Origin: an uncultured Eubacterium sp. | GTDB taxonomy: Bacteria; Bacillota; Clostridia; Lachnospirales; Lachnospiraceae | Assembly: GCA_947385775.1 (NCBI GenBank) | Contig: CANDMI010000016.1 | Location: 1-54,575, forward strand | Length of the DNA stretch: 54,575 bases | Direction: 5' to 3' | Part shown: piece after piece, positions 25,691 through 33,910 of the stretch | Layout of the letters: each line of letters opens with the position of its first letter | How positions within the stretch are numbered: position 1 is the stretch's first letter | Position numbers and translations under genes: made by a program | Notes under the pieces: generated by a model | What the model saw: only the letters and a program-made list of their open reading frames with translations | What the model was told of the DNA's origin: nothing | Database searches by the model: none

Positions 25691-26510
25691 ATGTCAAGCC
25701 ATATCAAGGAAGCGGTTTATTTGGCGTTCAAAAACCGGATTGATGTGCATACGCTGATCATGGTAGTGGGACAGGCATGCAGCCTGCGGTGCCGTGACTG
25801 CGCAAATTTATGCCCTTATATGCCAAAATCAGTGGCTTCCTATGACAGTGATAAGGTGATCACGGAATTAAAGGATGTTCTTGAAAACATCGACTCATTA
25901 AAAAAGTTTCAGATTCAGGGCGGAGAGCCATTTTTGTATAAAGATATCGATAAAGTGCTCTCATATGTGAAAAATGAGAAAAAAATTTCATATTGTATAA
26001 TAGCGACCAATGGAACGATCATTCCAAGGGAGCAAACGCTTCGGATACTGGAAGATAATAAATTTGATGTAAGGATCAGCCATTACGGCGTTTCAAACGA
26101 TAGAGCGGCGGAATTATCTGAAATATTAAAAACGCATAACATCCGTTATCGAATCTTTACATTTGACTCTTTTCAAGATAAATGGGCAAATACCGGAAAA
26201 GAGATTAAGAGGGACGAGGATACAAGACGTACAAAAAGAAAGTTTAAAAATTGTGCGTTTCGATATTGTCTGACATTAGAAAATGGATATTTGGCGTGGT
26301 GTTCAAGAGCGATAAACGCGCCTTTGGTGCAAAAGTTCAAACCCATGAAAAATGATTGCTTTAAAATTGAACATGGGGGGGGTATCAAAGAAAAAGCTTG
26401 GATGGTGGCTGGTCAGGCATAGATATATGGAAGCCTGTAGATATTGCAATGGCACGGATCATGTGGAGTTTGTAACTCCTGCTATCCAGTTGGAGGAAGT
26501 GAGAAATTAG
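25691..26510 (+). CDS. Radical SAM protein, frameshifted at a G8 tract (phase-OFF as read)
   Basis: Read from ATG 25691, the protein has the radical SAM cysteines C30, C34 and C37 (CSLRCRDC), QIQGGEPFLYKD as the SAM-binding glycine-rich motif, and further cysteines near the C-terminus. A run of eight G at 26375-26382 shifts the frame, and translation stops at 26420-26422 after a foreign tail. With seven G the frame continues through MEACRYCNG to a stop at 26508-26510, about 272 residues. That stop lies three bases before the next start codon, as expected for a tightly packed operon. It may modify a sugar by radical chemistry; the reaction is unknown. It is only distantly like the first radical SAM protein. 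Confidence 0.85.
26375..26382 (+). repeat. G8 homopolymer in the second radical SAM gene
   Basis: Eight consecutive G lie between CAT and TATC. Seven G would restore the C-terminus, which holds a CxxC pair. Confidence 0.9.
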
Positions 26511-26513
26511 AGG

Positions 26514-26966
26514 ATGGTTATAGGATATACGACGGGTGTATATGACCTTTTCCATATCGGGCATTTAAATCTGTTAAAAAATGCAAAGGGCTTATGCGAT
26601 AAGCTGGTTGTTGGCGTGACGGTGGATGAGCTTGTCCCGTATAAAGGAAAAAAAGCGATGATCCCATTTGAGGATCGAATTGAGATTGTAAGGGCTTGTA
26701 AATATGTTGACGCGGCGATCCCACAATATGATATGGATAAGCTTGAAGTTTGCAAAAAGCTTGGAGCCGCTTTGCTGTTTGTTGGAGATGATTGGTATGG
26801 GACAGATAAATGGCAAAAATATGAAATGGACTTTGCGAAGGAGGGAGTAAAAATTGTGTACTTTCCGTATACAAAAAGCATTTCTTCCACAAAGATCACA
26901 GAAGCGTTAAAGCAGGTTCGGGGCTGGACCAGTAAGGCAAGCGAAGCGGCAATGAACCAAGAGTGA
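26514..26966 (+). CDS. Cytidylyltransferase-like nucleotidyltransferase (TagD family)
   Basis: This 150-residue protein belongs to the HxGH nucleotidyltransferase family. GYTTGVYDLFHIGHLNLL contains the HIGH nucleotide-binding motif at about 14-17, and ISSTKI near the end matches the family's (R/S)TxxI signature region. Members such as TagD activate glycerol-3-phosphate with CTP. Others activate phosphocholine or sugar phosphates. The probable product is a CDP-activated group for glycan decoration; the exact substrate is unknown. It follows the restored stop of the radical SAM gene by three bases. Confidence 0.85.
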   Translation: MVIGYTTGVYDLFHIGHLNLLKNAKGLCDKLVVGVTVDELVPYKGKKAMIPFEDRIEIVRACKYVDAAIPQYDMDKLEVCKKLGAALLFVGDDWYGTDKWQKYEMDFAKEGVKIVYFPYTKSISSTKITEALKQVRGWTSKASEAAMNQE

Positions 26967-26989
26967 AGAATACTTTAGGGAGGTAGAAA

Positions 26990-28030
26990 ATGGTTGATAA
27001 AAAGCACTGTATGAGCTCTTACATGGCATTGCGTTATATTGAAAAGGACGATAGGGATTTTTATCCTGGAATGCGTCATAGCGTCATGCAGCCAATTCCA
27101 GATGAACAGCGCATATACGTCCATACAAGCGATGACATCGATAGAGAGATTGGAATGCAAATAGAGCAGTTTCAGGATAAAAAGAAAGGAATCCTTTTAT
27201 CTGGAGGCATGGATTCGGCAATTGTCGCATCCTATTTAAAAGGCGCCCACGCTTATACTTTCCGGTTTCTTGGCGGAGCGTATCAGAGAAAGGAGCTGGA
27301 ACGGGCGGAATATTATGCGAGGCGCTATGGGCTGGAGCTTCATTTTGTGGATATTGAGTGGGATATGATGCTTTTGCACCTTGAACCTGTTATGAAAGCA
27401 AAGGCGGCGCCGGTCCATTCCATAGAACCGCAGATATTACAGGCTGCTCTTCAGGCTAAGGAGGATGGGATTGAGATGATGTTCGTTGGAGAAAGCAGTG
27501 ATCTTGTTTTTGGAGGTATGGACAGGCTGCTTGCCAAGGATTGGACGTTTGAGGAGTTTATGGACCGCTATATATTCACAAAGCCGGAAGATGTGTTGGC
27601 AGAGCCGGAATCTATGCAGTATGTTTTTGAACGTTACCGTATTCATGGAGACAAGATTGATTTTCTTTCATTCATGGATGAAATCTATGCGATAGAATCT
27701 CCCAGTTCTTATATGAACGCGTTTGAAGTTGCAAAAATGCCGTATTATGACCCGTATGCCAGATTGAAAATGGCGGATGAGATAGATTTAAATCGTATCC
27801 GACATGGTGAGCCGAAATATTTGATCCGCGGCCTGATGGCGAAAAAATATCCTGAAATCCCAATACCGGATAAAGTCCCGATGCCCCGTCCTGTTGATGC
27901 ATACTTTCAGACATGGGAAGGCCCGCTAAGGCATGAATTTCGAAAAGACATTGATATGAAAAAGTTCACTGGAGACCAGAAATGGCAAATGTTTTGTCTG
28001 GAAAAGTTTTTGGAGATGAATGAGCGGTAA
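26990..28030 (+). CDS. PP-loop ATPase resembling the synthetase half of asparagine synthetase
   Basis: The 346-residue protein has the pyrophosphatase loop LLSGGMDSA near residue 69, then FVGESSDLVFGGMD and YLIRGLMAKKYPEIP, which match the C-terminal synthetase domain of AsnB. The glutaminase domain and its Cys2 are missing, so it needs ammonia from a partner or uses another nucleophile. The full AsnB at 14465 could be that partner, but this is only inference. It probably adenylates a carboxylate, perhaps that of the nonulosonic or a uronic acid. It is the last gene of the AT-rich cluster. AGGGAGG lies upstream of the ATG. Confidence 0.78.
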   Translation: MVDKKHCMSSYMALRYIEKDDRDFYPGMRHSVMQPIPDEQRIYVHTSDDIDREIGMQIEQFQDKKKGILLSGGMDSAIVASYLKGAHAYTFRFLGGAYQRKELERAEYYARRYGLELHFVDIEWDMMLLHLEPVMKAKAAPVHSIEPQILQAALQAKEDGIEMMFVGESSDLVFGGMDRLLAKDWTFEEFMDRYIFTKPEDVLAEPESMQYVFERYRIHGDKIDFLSFMDEIYAIESPSSYMNAFEVAKMPYYDPYARLKMADEIDLNRIRHGEPKYLIRGLMAKKYPEIPIPDKVPMPRPVDAYFQTWEGPLRHEFRKDIDMKKFTGDQKWQMFCLEKFLEMNER

Positions 28031-28301
28031 ATCTCATATTTCCTCCATCCAGACATCTTTTCATCTACAAGTCCCATTTCCTCAAACCGTTTGACAATCC
28101 CCACCCCCCATAGTAAAATATCCTAAATAAAATATGATAATAAAATAACAAATCCAGCGCCAGCCGCCAAGTGTTCCTCCGGGATGATCATGTGTGAACC
28201 GAGACACTGGCGATACGGGCAAGCCCGCACTCCTCCCGGAACTGGCGCTGGTTTGATTATATAACGAAACGGGAAAAAAATCAACTTGTGTGGGGGATGT
28301 T
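28031..28301. other. Non-coding gap with a long imperfect inverted repeat (28151-28254)
   Basis: Between the glycan cluster and the regulator gene there is no convincing coding sequence. CCAGCGCCAG at 28154-28163 is the exact reverse complement of 28242-28251, and several inner pairings exist (for example CGGGC with GCCCG around 28216-28227). The roughly 100-base element is GC-rich in AT-rich surroundings and folds on both strands. It could be a structured RNA, a dispersed palindromic repeat, or the end signal of the cluster; the T-run expected of a terminator is weak. Confidence 0.5.
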
Positions 28302-28988
28302 ATGCATACGATTTTGTTATTGGAGGACGATGAAAATTTAAACCGGGGGATCGCGCTTACTTTAAAAAAGGCGGGATATCGGGTGATCTGCGCCTTTTGC
28401 CTTGCGCAGGCGAAAGAGCGTTTTGACGCGGAAAAAGAAAAAATTTCTTTGATTTTATGCGATATCACGCTGCCGGATGGGAGCGGGTTAGAGTTTGGGC
28501 GGCTTGTGCGGGAGCGAAGCGATATTTTTCTGATTTATTTAACGGCTCTGGATTCGGAGGCGGATATGGTAAGCGGCTATGACGCGGGGGCGGATGATTA
28601 TGTGACAAAGCCCTTTTCCTTAATGGTTTTACTCCAAAAGGTGAATGCGTGCATCCGAAGGATCGGCGGCATGGAGCAGGGAGGAAGCGTCATGGTGAGT
28701 GGGGATTTAGAGGCGGACTGCCTAGATATGCGTTTGTATAAACGCGGAAAAGAGATTTTGCTAAGCAAAAAGGAATGGCAGCTTTTGCTGTATTTATGGG
28801 AAAACGCGGGTCAGATCGTTTCTAAGGAAAGCATCTTAGAGCATATCTGGGATGTAAACGGTCAGTTTGTGGATGAAAATACGGTGACGGTAAATATCAG
28901 CAGGCTGAAAAATAAGCTTGGCACGGATGCGATATCGAATGTGAGAGGTTTTGGCTATTTATGGACTGGAAAGGTGATCAAAAAATAA
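28302..28988 (+). CDS. OmpR-family response regulator
   Basis: The protein has about 228 residues. The receiver domain has the acidic pocket E8-D9-D10, the phospho-acceptor D54 (LILCDITLPDG), the conserved threonine in YLTALD and the lysine in VTKPFS. A winged-helix DNA-binding domain follows from about 125 and ends with VRGFGYLWTG. It is the cytoplasmic output of the histidine kinase that starts inside its last codons. The pair stands before a Bce-like ABC transporter, whose promoter region holds short repeats (30511-30568). The start is ATG 28302; a GTG four codons upstream is possible. Confidence 0.92.
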   Translation: MHTILLLEDDENLNRGIALTLKKAGYRVICAFCLAQAKERFDAEKEKISLILCDITLPDGSGLEFGRLVRERSDIFLIYLTALDSEADMVSGYDAGADDYVTKPFSLMVLLQKVNACIRRIGGMEQGGSVMVSGDLEADCLDMRLYKRGKEILLSKKEWQLLLYLWENAGQIVSKESILEHIWDVNGQFVDENTVTVNISRLKNKLGTDAISNVRGFGYLWTGKVIKK

Positions 28989-30286
28989 GAAGGCGGGTCG
29001 CCGCTTTTTTGGCGTTTGTGTTCTTTTTTTCTGTGTTTATGTTTGCGCTTGCAAGATATGAGAGCCGCTTAAACCGCCAGCGGCTGCTCCTGCTTTTGGG
29101 AAGCCATCCGCAGCTGGAGACGCAGATTGTTTCGGCATGGAAAAATACGAGGGCGTATCCGTTTTCGTTTGATCAGTTAAGCGGCGGGATGCGGGATGAC
29201 GCTTCTCATATCCAGATTAATCTGGAAAAGAAATATGGATATCGGTTAAACGACCTTTCTTCGCAGCCGGTTTTGTGGGCCTTTTGGGGATGCGGCATTT
29301 TTTTTGGCGCGTTGTTTTTTGGGGCGGCCTCTTTTTGGAATCTGCGAAAGGAAAAGGAAGATGCGCGCCTTTCGAGGAAGGAACGGGAGCTGTTTGAATG
29401 TCTGGAGCGGTTTCGGGCCGGGGAGTTTGATTTCATACCGGATGCGGGCGATGGCGGCGAATGGATGAAAATATGCGAGTCCTTACGGGAGCTTGGGGCT
29501 TATTTTTCCGCGTTAAAGGAACGGCTTTTGCGGGAGGAAAATAACACAAAGGCGTTTATTACGGATATTTCCCATCAGTTAAAAACGCCGATCGCCGCGC
29601 TAAAAATGAGCCATGAGCTGGCGGAGGGGAGCGGGATTTTTGATCCGGTTTTTGATTTTGAGTCTGATTTTGAGTCTGATCTTGATTTAAATCGAAAAGA
29701 AGCGTTTTCGGAAAAAGAAAGGCGGGATTTTTTTCGGCAGGAAGCGCAGGAAATTGAAAAGCTGGAGCTGCTATTAGACGAGCTGGTAAACCTGTCGCGC
29801 TTAGAAGCGCATATGATTCAGATAAAGCCCGTTATCGGAGGGTTAAAACGGATGCTTGCGGCGGCGGCCAGTCGGATTTATATGAAGGCGAAAAAGAAAA
29901 ACATCGAGCTACAGCTTGAAATGGAGGAGGATGTCTCTGCATACTTTGATCCGAAATGGACGCAGGAAGCCATCGTAAATGTTTTGGACAATGCGGTGAA
30001 ATATTCCGGCGAGCGCACGACGGTTTCGATGCGCGTGACCAGGCTGGTAAACAACGCGCTTTTGGAAATCGAGGACGAAGGCATCGGCATTTGCCCGCAG
30101 GAGCTTTCTAAGATATACGAACGGTTTTACCGCGGGATGGAAGCAAGCCACAGGGTAAAGGAAGGGGCTGGCGTTGGGCTGTACCTTGCCAGGATGATCC
30201 TGGAGCGGCAGGGCGGCACGATCTGCGCCAAGCGCAAAATCGAAAATGGGACGATTTTTAAGATCACGCTGCCGCTGCGCCTTTGA
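28961..30286 (+). CDS. Sensor histidine kinase
   Basis: The protein has 441 residues. Two membrane segments (about 12-31 and 105-126) flank a short external domain. H205 in ITDISHQLKTP is the phosphorylated histidine of the dimerisation domain. The ATPase domain shows the N box (NVLDNAVKYSG), DEGIGI and GVGLYLA. An acidic insertion with a near-repeat (FDFESDFESDLDL, 231-243) lies between the two dimerisation helices, an unusual place. The gene overlaps the regulator by 28 bases. It probably senses cell-envelope stress or an antimicrobial peptide together with the ABC transporter; the stimulus is unknown. Confidence 0.92.
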   Translation: MDWKGDQKIRRRVAAFLAFVFFFSVFMFALARYESRLNRQRLLLLLGSHPQLETQIVSAWKNTRAYPFSFDQLSGGMRDDASHIQINLEKKYGYRLNDLSSQPVLWAFWGCGIFFGALFFGAASFWNLRKEKEDARLSRKERELFECLERFRAGEFDFIPDAGDGGEWMKICESLRELGAYFSALKERLLREENNTKAFITDISHQLKTPIAALKMSHELAEGSGIFDPVFDFESDFESDLDLNRKEAFSEKERRDFFRQEAQEIEKLELLLDELVNLSRLEAHMIQIKPVIGGLKRMLAAAASRIYMKAKKKNIELQLEMEEDVSAYFDPKWTQEAIVNVLDNAVKYSGERTTVSMRVTRLVNNALLEIEDEGIGICPQELSKIYERFYRGMEASHRVKEGAGVGLYLARMILERQGGTICAKRKIENGTIFKITLPLRL

Positions 30287-30298
30287 TAAGCTTACGGG

Positions 30299-30322
30299 AA
30301 ATTAGCGCTTAAGCGCTAATTT
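30299..30322 (+). terminator. Perfect palindrome after the histidine kinase, probable terminator
   Basis: A 12-base arm at 30299-30310 is the exact reverse complement of 30311-30322, centred on the middle of the element. It lies 13 bases after the kinase stop and ends in three T. The stem is strong but the T-tail is short, so read-through is likely. A dyad binding site is the alternative. Confidence 0.5.
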
Positions 30323-30500
30323 TGGCCCGAATTTTTTATTCGCTTCTGTTTCATTTATGTCTATTTTTTCTACATAAATTTTCTTTATATCTATTTTTAG
30401 TTTCTCCAACCGCGAAAGCAACATCAGACCGTTTAGCTTGGGTTTAGCAGGACGGATGCGTAAAATACGTCGTCTTTCCATTCGAACCGGACGCATCGCT

Positions 30501-30568
30501 GTGACATTTCCTTACAAAACTGTTATAGTGGTGTAAGGCTTTTGTAATGTTAGCATGTTATAGTGGTG
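30501..30568 (+). promoter_or_regulatory. Promoter and putative response-regulator operator of the ABC transporter
   Basis: GTGACA at 30501-30506 and TATAGT at 30524-30529 are spaced by 17 bases. Inside the spacer, TTACA-AAAC-TGTTA resembles the inverted-repeat boxes bound by Bce-type regulators. TTACAAAA also pairs with TTTTGTAA further on. The 13-base word starting TGTTATAG occurs twice, at 30521-30533 and 30556-30568. These features fit control by the upstream two-component system, which is inference. Confidence 0.55.
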
Positions 30569-30595
30569 GAAACAACAGGAAAGGCGGTTATTCAT

Positions 30596-31279
30596 ATGAT
30601 CACGAATGGAAATAAAATTTTGGCGGTTGAAAATTTAAGCAAGCGTTACGGCGCGGGAGAGAGCATGGTAAGGGCGGTGGACCGAACGAATTTAACGCTG
30701 GAGCGGGGAAAGTTCACAGCGATCGTAGGGCGCTCCGGTTCCGGGAAATCCACGCTGCTGCATTTGATCGGAGGTCTGGAACGGCCGGATGAGGGAAAGG
30801 TCTGGATCGATGGGACGGATATTTTTTCGATGAAGGATGAAAGGCTGGCGCAGTTTCGAAGGAAGAAGGTAGGGTTTATTTTCCAGGATTTTAACCTGAT
30901 CCCATCGTTAAACGTATGGGAAAACATTGTCCTTCCCCTTGGCTTGGACAACAGGAAGGTAGATGAAAAGGACGTGGAGGCGGTTCTAAAAAAGATCGGG
31001 CTTATGAATAAGAAAAACGCGATGCCAAACACCTTATCCGGCGGGCAAAAGCAGCGGGTGGCGATCGCAAGGGCGTTGGTGACGCGGCCCGCGGTCATTT
31101 TGGCGGATGAGCCGACCGGAAACCTGGATTCCAGAACCGAGATCGAAGTGATGGGGCTTTTAAAAAGCTGCGTAGCGGACTTTGGACAGACTTTGGTTAT
31201 GATCACCCACGATGAGACGATCGCGCAGATGGCGGAGCGGATTGTGGAGATCGCAGACGGAAAGGTGGTAAATGGATGA
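30596..31279 (+). CDS. ABC transporter ATP-binding protein (MacB/Bce type)
   Basis: This 227-residue ATPase has the Walker A GRSGSGKST, the signature LSGGQKQR, the Walker B ILADEPTGNLDS and the switch histidine in ITHDE. The subgroup (LolD/MacB/BceA-like) powers mechanotransmission or lipid/peptide extraction by FtsX-like permeases. The start is ATG 30596 with AGGAAAGGCGG upstream; earlier GTG codons at 30563 lie in the promoter repeat. It overlaps the permease start by 4 bases. Confidence 0.93.
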   Translation: MITNGNKILAVENLSKRYGAGESMVRAVDRTNLTLERGKFTAIVGRSGSGKSTLLHLIGGLERPDEGKVWIDGTDIFSMKDERLAQFRRKKVGFIFQDFNLIPSLNVWENIVLPLGLDNRKVDEKDVEAVLKKIGLMNKKNAMPNTLSGGQKQRVAIARALVTRPAVILADEPTGNLDSRTEIEVMGLLKSCVADFGQTLVMITHDETIAQMAERIVEIADGKVVNG

Positions 31280-33750
31280 TGAAGATGACGACCAGGGTTG
31301 CATACCAGAATATGAAGTTTTACAAAAGCCGCAATATTTTGATCGGGATCGCGATCGTTTTGACTACATTGCTTTTATTTGTAATCCCGTCCGTAGGAAA
31401 AGGGATGGTGGACCTGCAATACGAAGCGGTAAACCAGACTTATCCGTCCTGGCACGCCCTTTACCGCGGCGTGGATGAAAACAAGATAGAGCAGCTTGCG
31501 CTGCGCCATGATATTTTACGTTATGGCCTTCGAAGCGACGCGGGGCAGATGAGCCTGGAAAACGCAAAGGTTACGATGCTTTATTTAGATCAAATCGGAG
31601 CGGAATTATATAAAATGCCGCTGAAAGCGGGGAAGCTTCCGGAAGCGGAAAATGAGATCGTAGTGTCAAATGGTATTTTGGACGCTTTCGGACAAAGCGG
31701 TAAGATCGGGGATACACTTACCGTCCCTTATCAGATATGGCGGGATGGCGAGCTGGATTTTTCCAAGACAAAGGAGTTTCGTATCTGCGGGCTTTTAGAG
31801 GACAGTGAGGCGGGACGAGAGCAAAAGACGTTTACGGCGTTGATCTCGCGGGAATTTTTGCTGCGGGAATTTTCGGAATCCGGCGCGGCGCAGCCGATAG
31901 AGTACCGATTCCTATTTCAGATCAAGGATACAAAGAATGCGACTACGATCGGAATGGAAGAAAAAATTTATGAAATTGCAGACCAGTTTGACATTGCAAA
32001 AAAGGATGTAAACGTTAACGAGGATTACCTTGGCGCAAACTATGTGGACCCTTCGCTGTTTCCAATCATTGCCTGCATTATGGCGATCATTATGCTCGCT
32101 GGCGTGATTACGATCTACAGCATCTATTATGTGTCGATGAATCAGAAAATACAGGAGTTTGGCAGGTTAAAGGCGCTTGGCGCGACAAAACGGCAGGTAA
32201 AGCAGATTATCCTAAGGGAAGGCATGTGCGTGGCGTGCATTGCGATACCGATCGGGCTTTTGATCGGCACGTTTACGGTCGGGGCGGTTATGAAGATGTT
32301 TTATCGCTTTTCCACAAATGACAGCGCATACATGGAAAGCGTAAAAATGCTTCTGGAAAAGGGGGAGATGACGTTTGGTTACTGGTGGGCGTATGCCCTT
32401 GCCGCGGCGGTGGGTTTGTGCACCGTATATGTTTCCCTGCTTCGCCCGATGCGTATGGCGGCAAAGATTTCTGAGATCGAAGCGATGCGCGCCCAGGGCG
32501 CGGGCGCAAAGCTAAAAAGCAGCAAAAAAGGATATGCGTATCTGAACCTTTTTCGGCTGACATGCAGGAATCTTACGGAGAATAAGAAAAAAAGCCTGAT
32601 CACCATATTATCTATGTCCGCCACCGGAATATTTTTAATGGTCGTGGCCACGGTTTTGGCCTGCGCGAACCCGAAGGAGAGCGCAAACGCTTCAATCGTA
32701 GGAAGTTATGAGCTTAGCCCGGTCGTAGAGGATGGAAATAAGGAGCATCCAGAGCGCAAATGGTCCGAAATCCAAAAGGACAACCCACTTTCCGACGCGT
32801 TAAAGCGGCAGGTGGAAGGGCTTCCTGGCGTAAAACGGGTGGATGTGTTTTCGAACGTAAGGGTAAACGGCGGCCCGTTTGGAGAAGAGGACATCCAGGA
32901 GATCAACGGCGTGCCCAAAGAGTATAAAGAGGAGCTGGAGGATGGGATCGAATCCGGAAATGTCACCTATGAAGAGCTAAAATCCGGGGATAAGGTCATT
33001 GCGGACAAAGCGCTGCTGCATTGGTATCCGCAGCTTGCAGTTGGGGATAAATTAACGCTTACCGTCCATGACGGGGACAGATCTTATGAAAAAGAGTTTG
33101 AGATCGCGGCGTTTGGAAGCTATACTTATGGATTTGCGAATTACGCGTATTTGATTATGGCAAAGGAAGCGGCGGATAAGCTGTGCCAAAACAGTTCTGA
33201 CACGTATTTCCATGTGATCGCGGACAGGCGGTATGACGAAACGCTTATATCTGCGTTAAACGAGATCGTTTCGGATTCGGGAAGGCTTATGCTTCGCTCC
33301 TGGAAGGAGGAGTATGACCATTGGAAGAAAACGCTTGCCGCCACAAGCGGGGCCTGTTATATCTTTATTGGGATTTTGGGCGTAATTAGCGTGATGAACC
33401 TTGTGAATACGATGATCAACAGCGTGCATGTGCGAAAAAGGGAGCTTGGCATTTTACAGGCGATCGGAATGTCGGATATCCAGCTTATGAAGATGCTGCA
33501 AATGGAAGGGCTGTTTTATACGGTATGCACATTGTTTTTGACCGTAGGGGCGGGAAGCCTAATCGGGTATCCGGTGTTTTTGTATGCGAAGGCGAACCAG
33601 TTGTTTGCGATCACAGATTATCATTATCCGGCGGTGGCGGCGGTGGCGGTGTCCCTGCTGCTTGTGGCGATACAGGGGATATTGGCGGTTTGCATTGGAA
33701 AGAGCGTGAGGCGGGAGTCGCTGATCGAGCGGGTGCGGTTTCAGGGGTAA
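31276..33750 (+). CDS. FtsX-like ABC transporter permease
   Basis: The protein has 824 residues with an N-terminal membrane segment, a large external domain of about 200 residues, a cluster of membrane segments near 255-390, a second segment near 435 with another external domain, and three final segments. The FtsX motif region GRLKALGATKRQVKQI and its second copy (RELGILQAIGMSDIQL) are the two coupling regions for the ATPase. This architecture is common in Clostridia next to VanRS/BceRS-like systems and gives resistance to, or senses, peptide antibiotics. The substrate is unknown. The gene is unusually GC-rich relative to the glycan cluster but matches its two-component neighbours. Confidence 0.9.
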   Translation: MMKMTTRVAYQNMKFYKSRNILIGIAIVLTTLLLFVIPSVGKGMVDLQYEAVNQTYPSWHALYRGVDENKIEQLALRHDILRYGLRSDAGQMSLENAKVTMLYLDQIGAELYKMPLKAGKLPEAENEIVVSNGILDAFGQSGKIGDTLTVPYQIWRDGELDFSKTKEFRICGLLEDSEAGREQKTFTALISREFLLREFSESGAAQPIEYRFLFQIKDTKNATTIGMEEKIYEIADQFDIAKKDVNVNEDYLGANYVDPSLFPIIACIMAIIMLAGVITIYSIYYVSMNQKIQEFGRLKALGATKRQVKQIILREGMCVACIAIPIGLLIGTFTVGAVMKMFYRFSTNDSAYMESVKMLLEKGEMTFGYWWAYALAAAVGLCTVYVSLLRPMRMAAKISEIEAMRAQGAGAKLKSSKKGYAYLNLFRLTCRNLTENKKKSLITILSMSATGIFLMVVATVLACANPKESANASIVGSYELSPVVEDGNKEHPERKWSEIQKDNPLSDALKRQVEGLPGVKRVDVFSNVRVNGGPFGEEDIQEINGVPKEYKEELEDGIESGNVTYEELKSGDKVIADKALLHWYPQLAVGDKLTLTVHDGDRSYEKEFEIAAFGSYTYGFANYAYLIMAKEAADKLCQNSSDTYFHVIADRRYDETLISALNEIVSDSGRLMLRSWKEEYDHWKKTLAATSGACYIFIGILGVISVMNLVNTMINSVHVRKRELGILQAIGMSDIQLMKMLQMEGLFYTVCTLFLTVGAGSLIGYPVFLYAKANQLFAITDYHYPAVAAVAVSLLLVAIQGILAVCIGKSVRRESLIERVRFQG

Positions 33751-33782
33751 AAATAAGGATAAAAATAAATCCCGGATTTTTC

Positions 33783-33811
33783 TTTTCATCCCTTTTGTAA
33801 TATGGTAAAAT
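33783..33811 (+). promoter_or_regulatory. Candidate promoter for fbp
   Basis: TTTTCA at 33783-33788 and TAAAAT at 33806-33811 are separated by 17 bases. They lie about 100 bases before the fbp start in the only AT-rich gap nearby. The -35 box is a weak match. Confidence 0.35.
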
Positions 33812-33910
33812 GTCCTCAAAGTATTTTTTGAGAAGTTTTTTGAAAGCTTTTGAAGTTTTTAGAAATTTATTGAAAATATGGAGGACATCCGTATTTCAAG
33901 GGAGGATAAT

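Noticed and set aside
28104-28109. C6 run (G6 on the minus strand) right of the cluster
   Set aside because: It is outside any supported gene, so it cannot be assigned a switching role.
27907-28125. Minus-strand frame with protein-like stretch (GIVKRFEEMGLVDEKMSGW) next to a C6 run at 28104-28109
   Set aside because: It may be a remnant of an old gene with another G-tract, but only about 30 codons are outside the PP-loop gene and no start or domain is recognisable.
30302-30496. 64-codon frame on the minus strand after the histidine kinase
   Set aside because: It covers the palindrome and an AT-rich stretch, has no ribosome binding site and resembles nothing.
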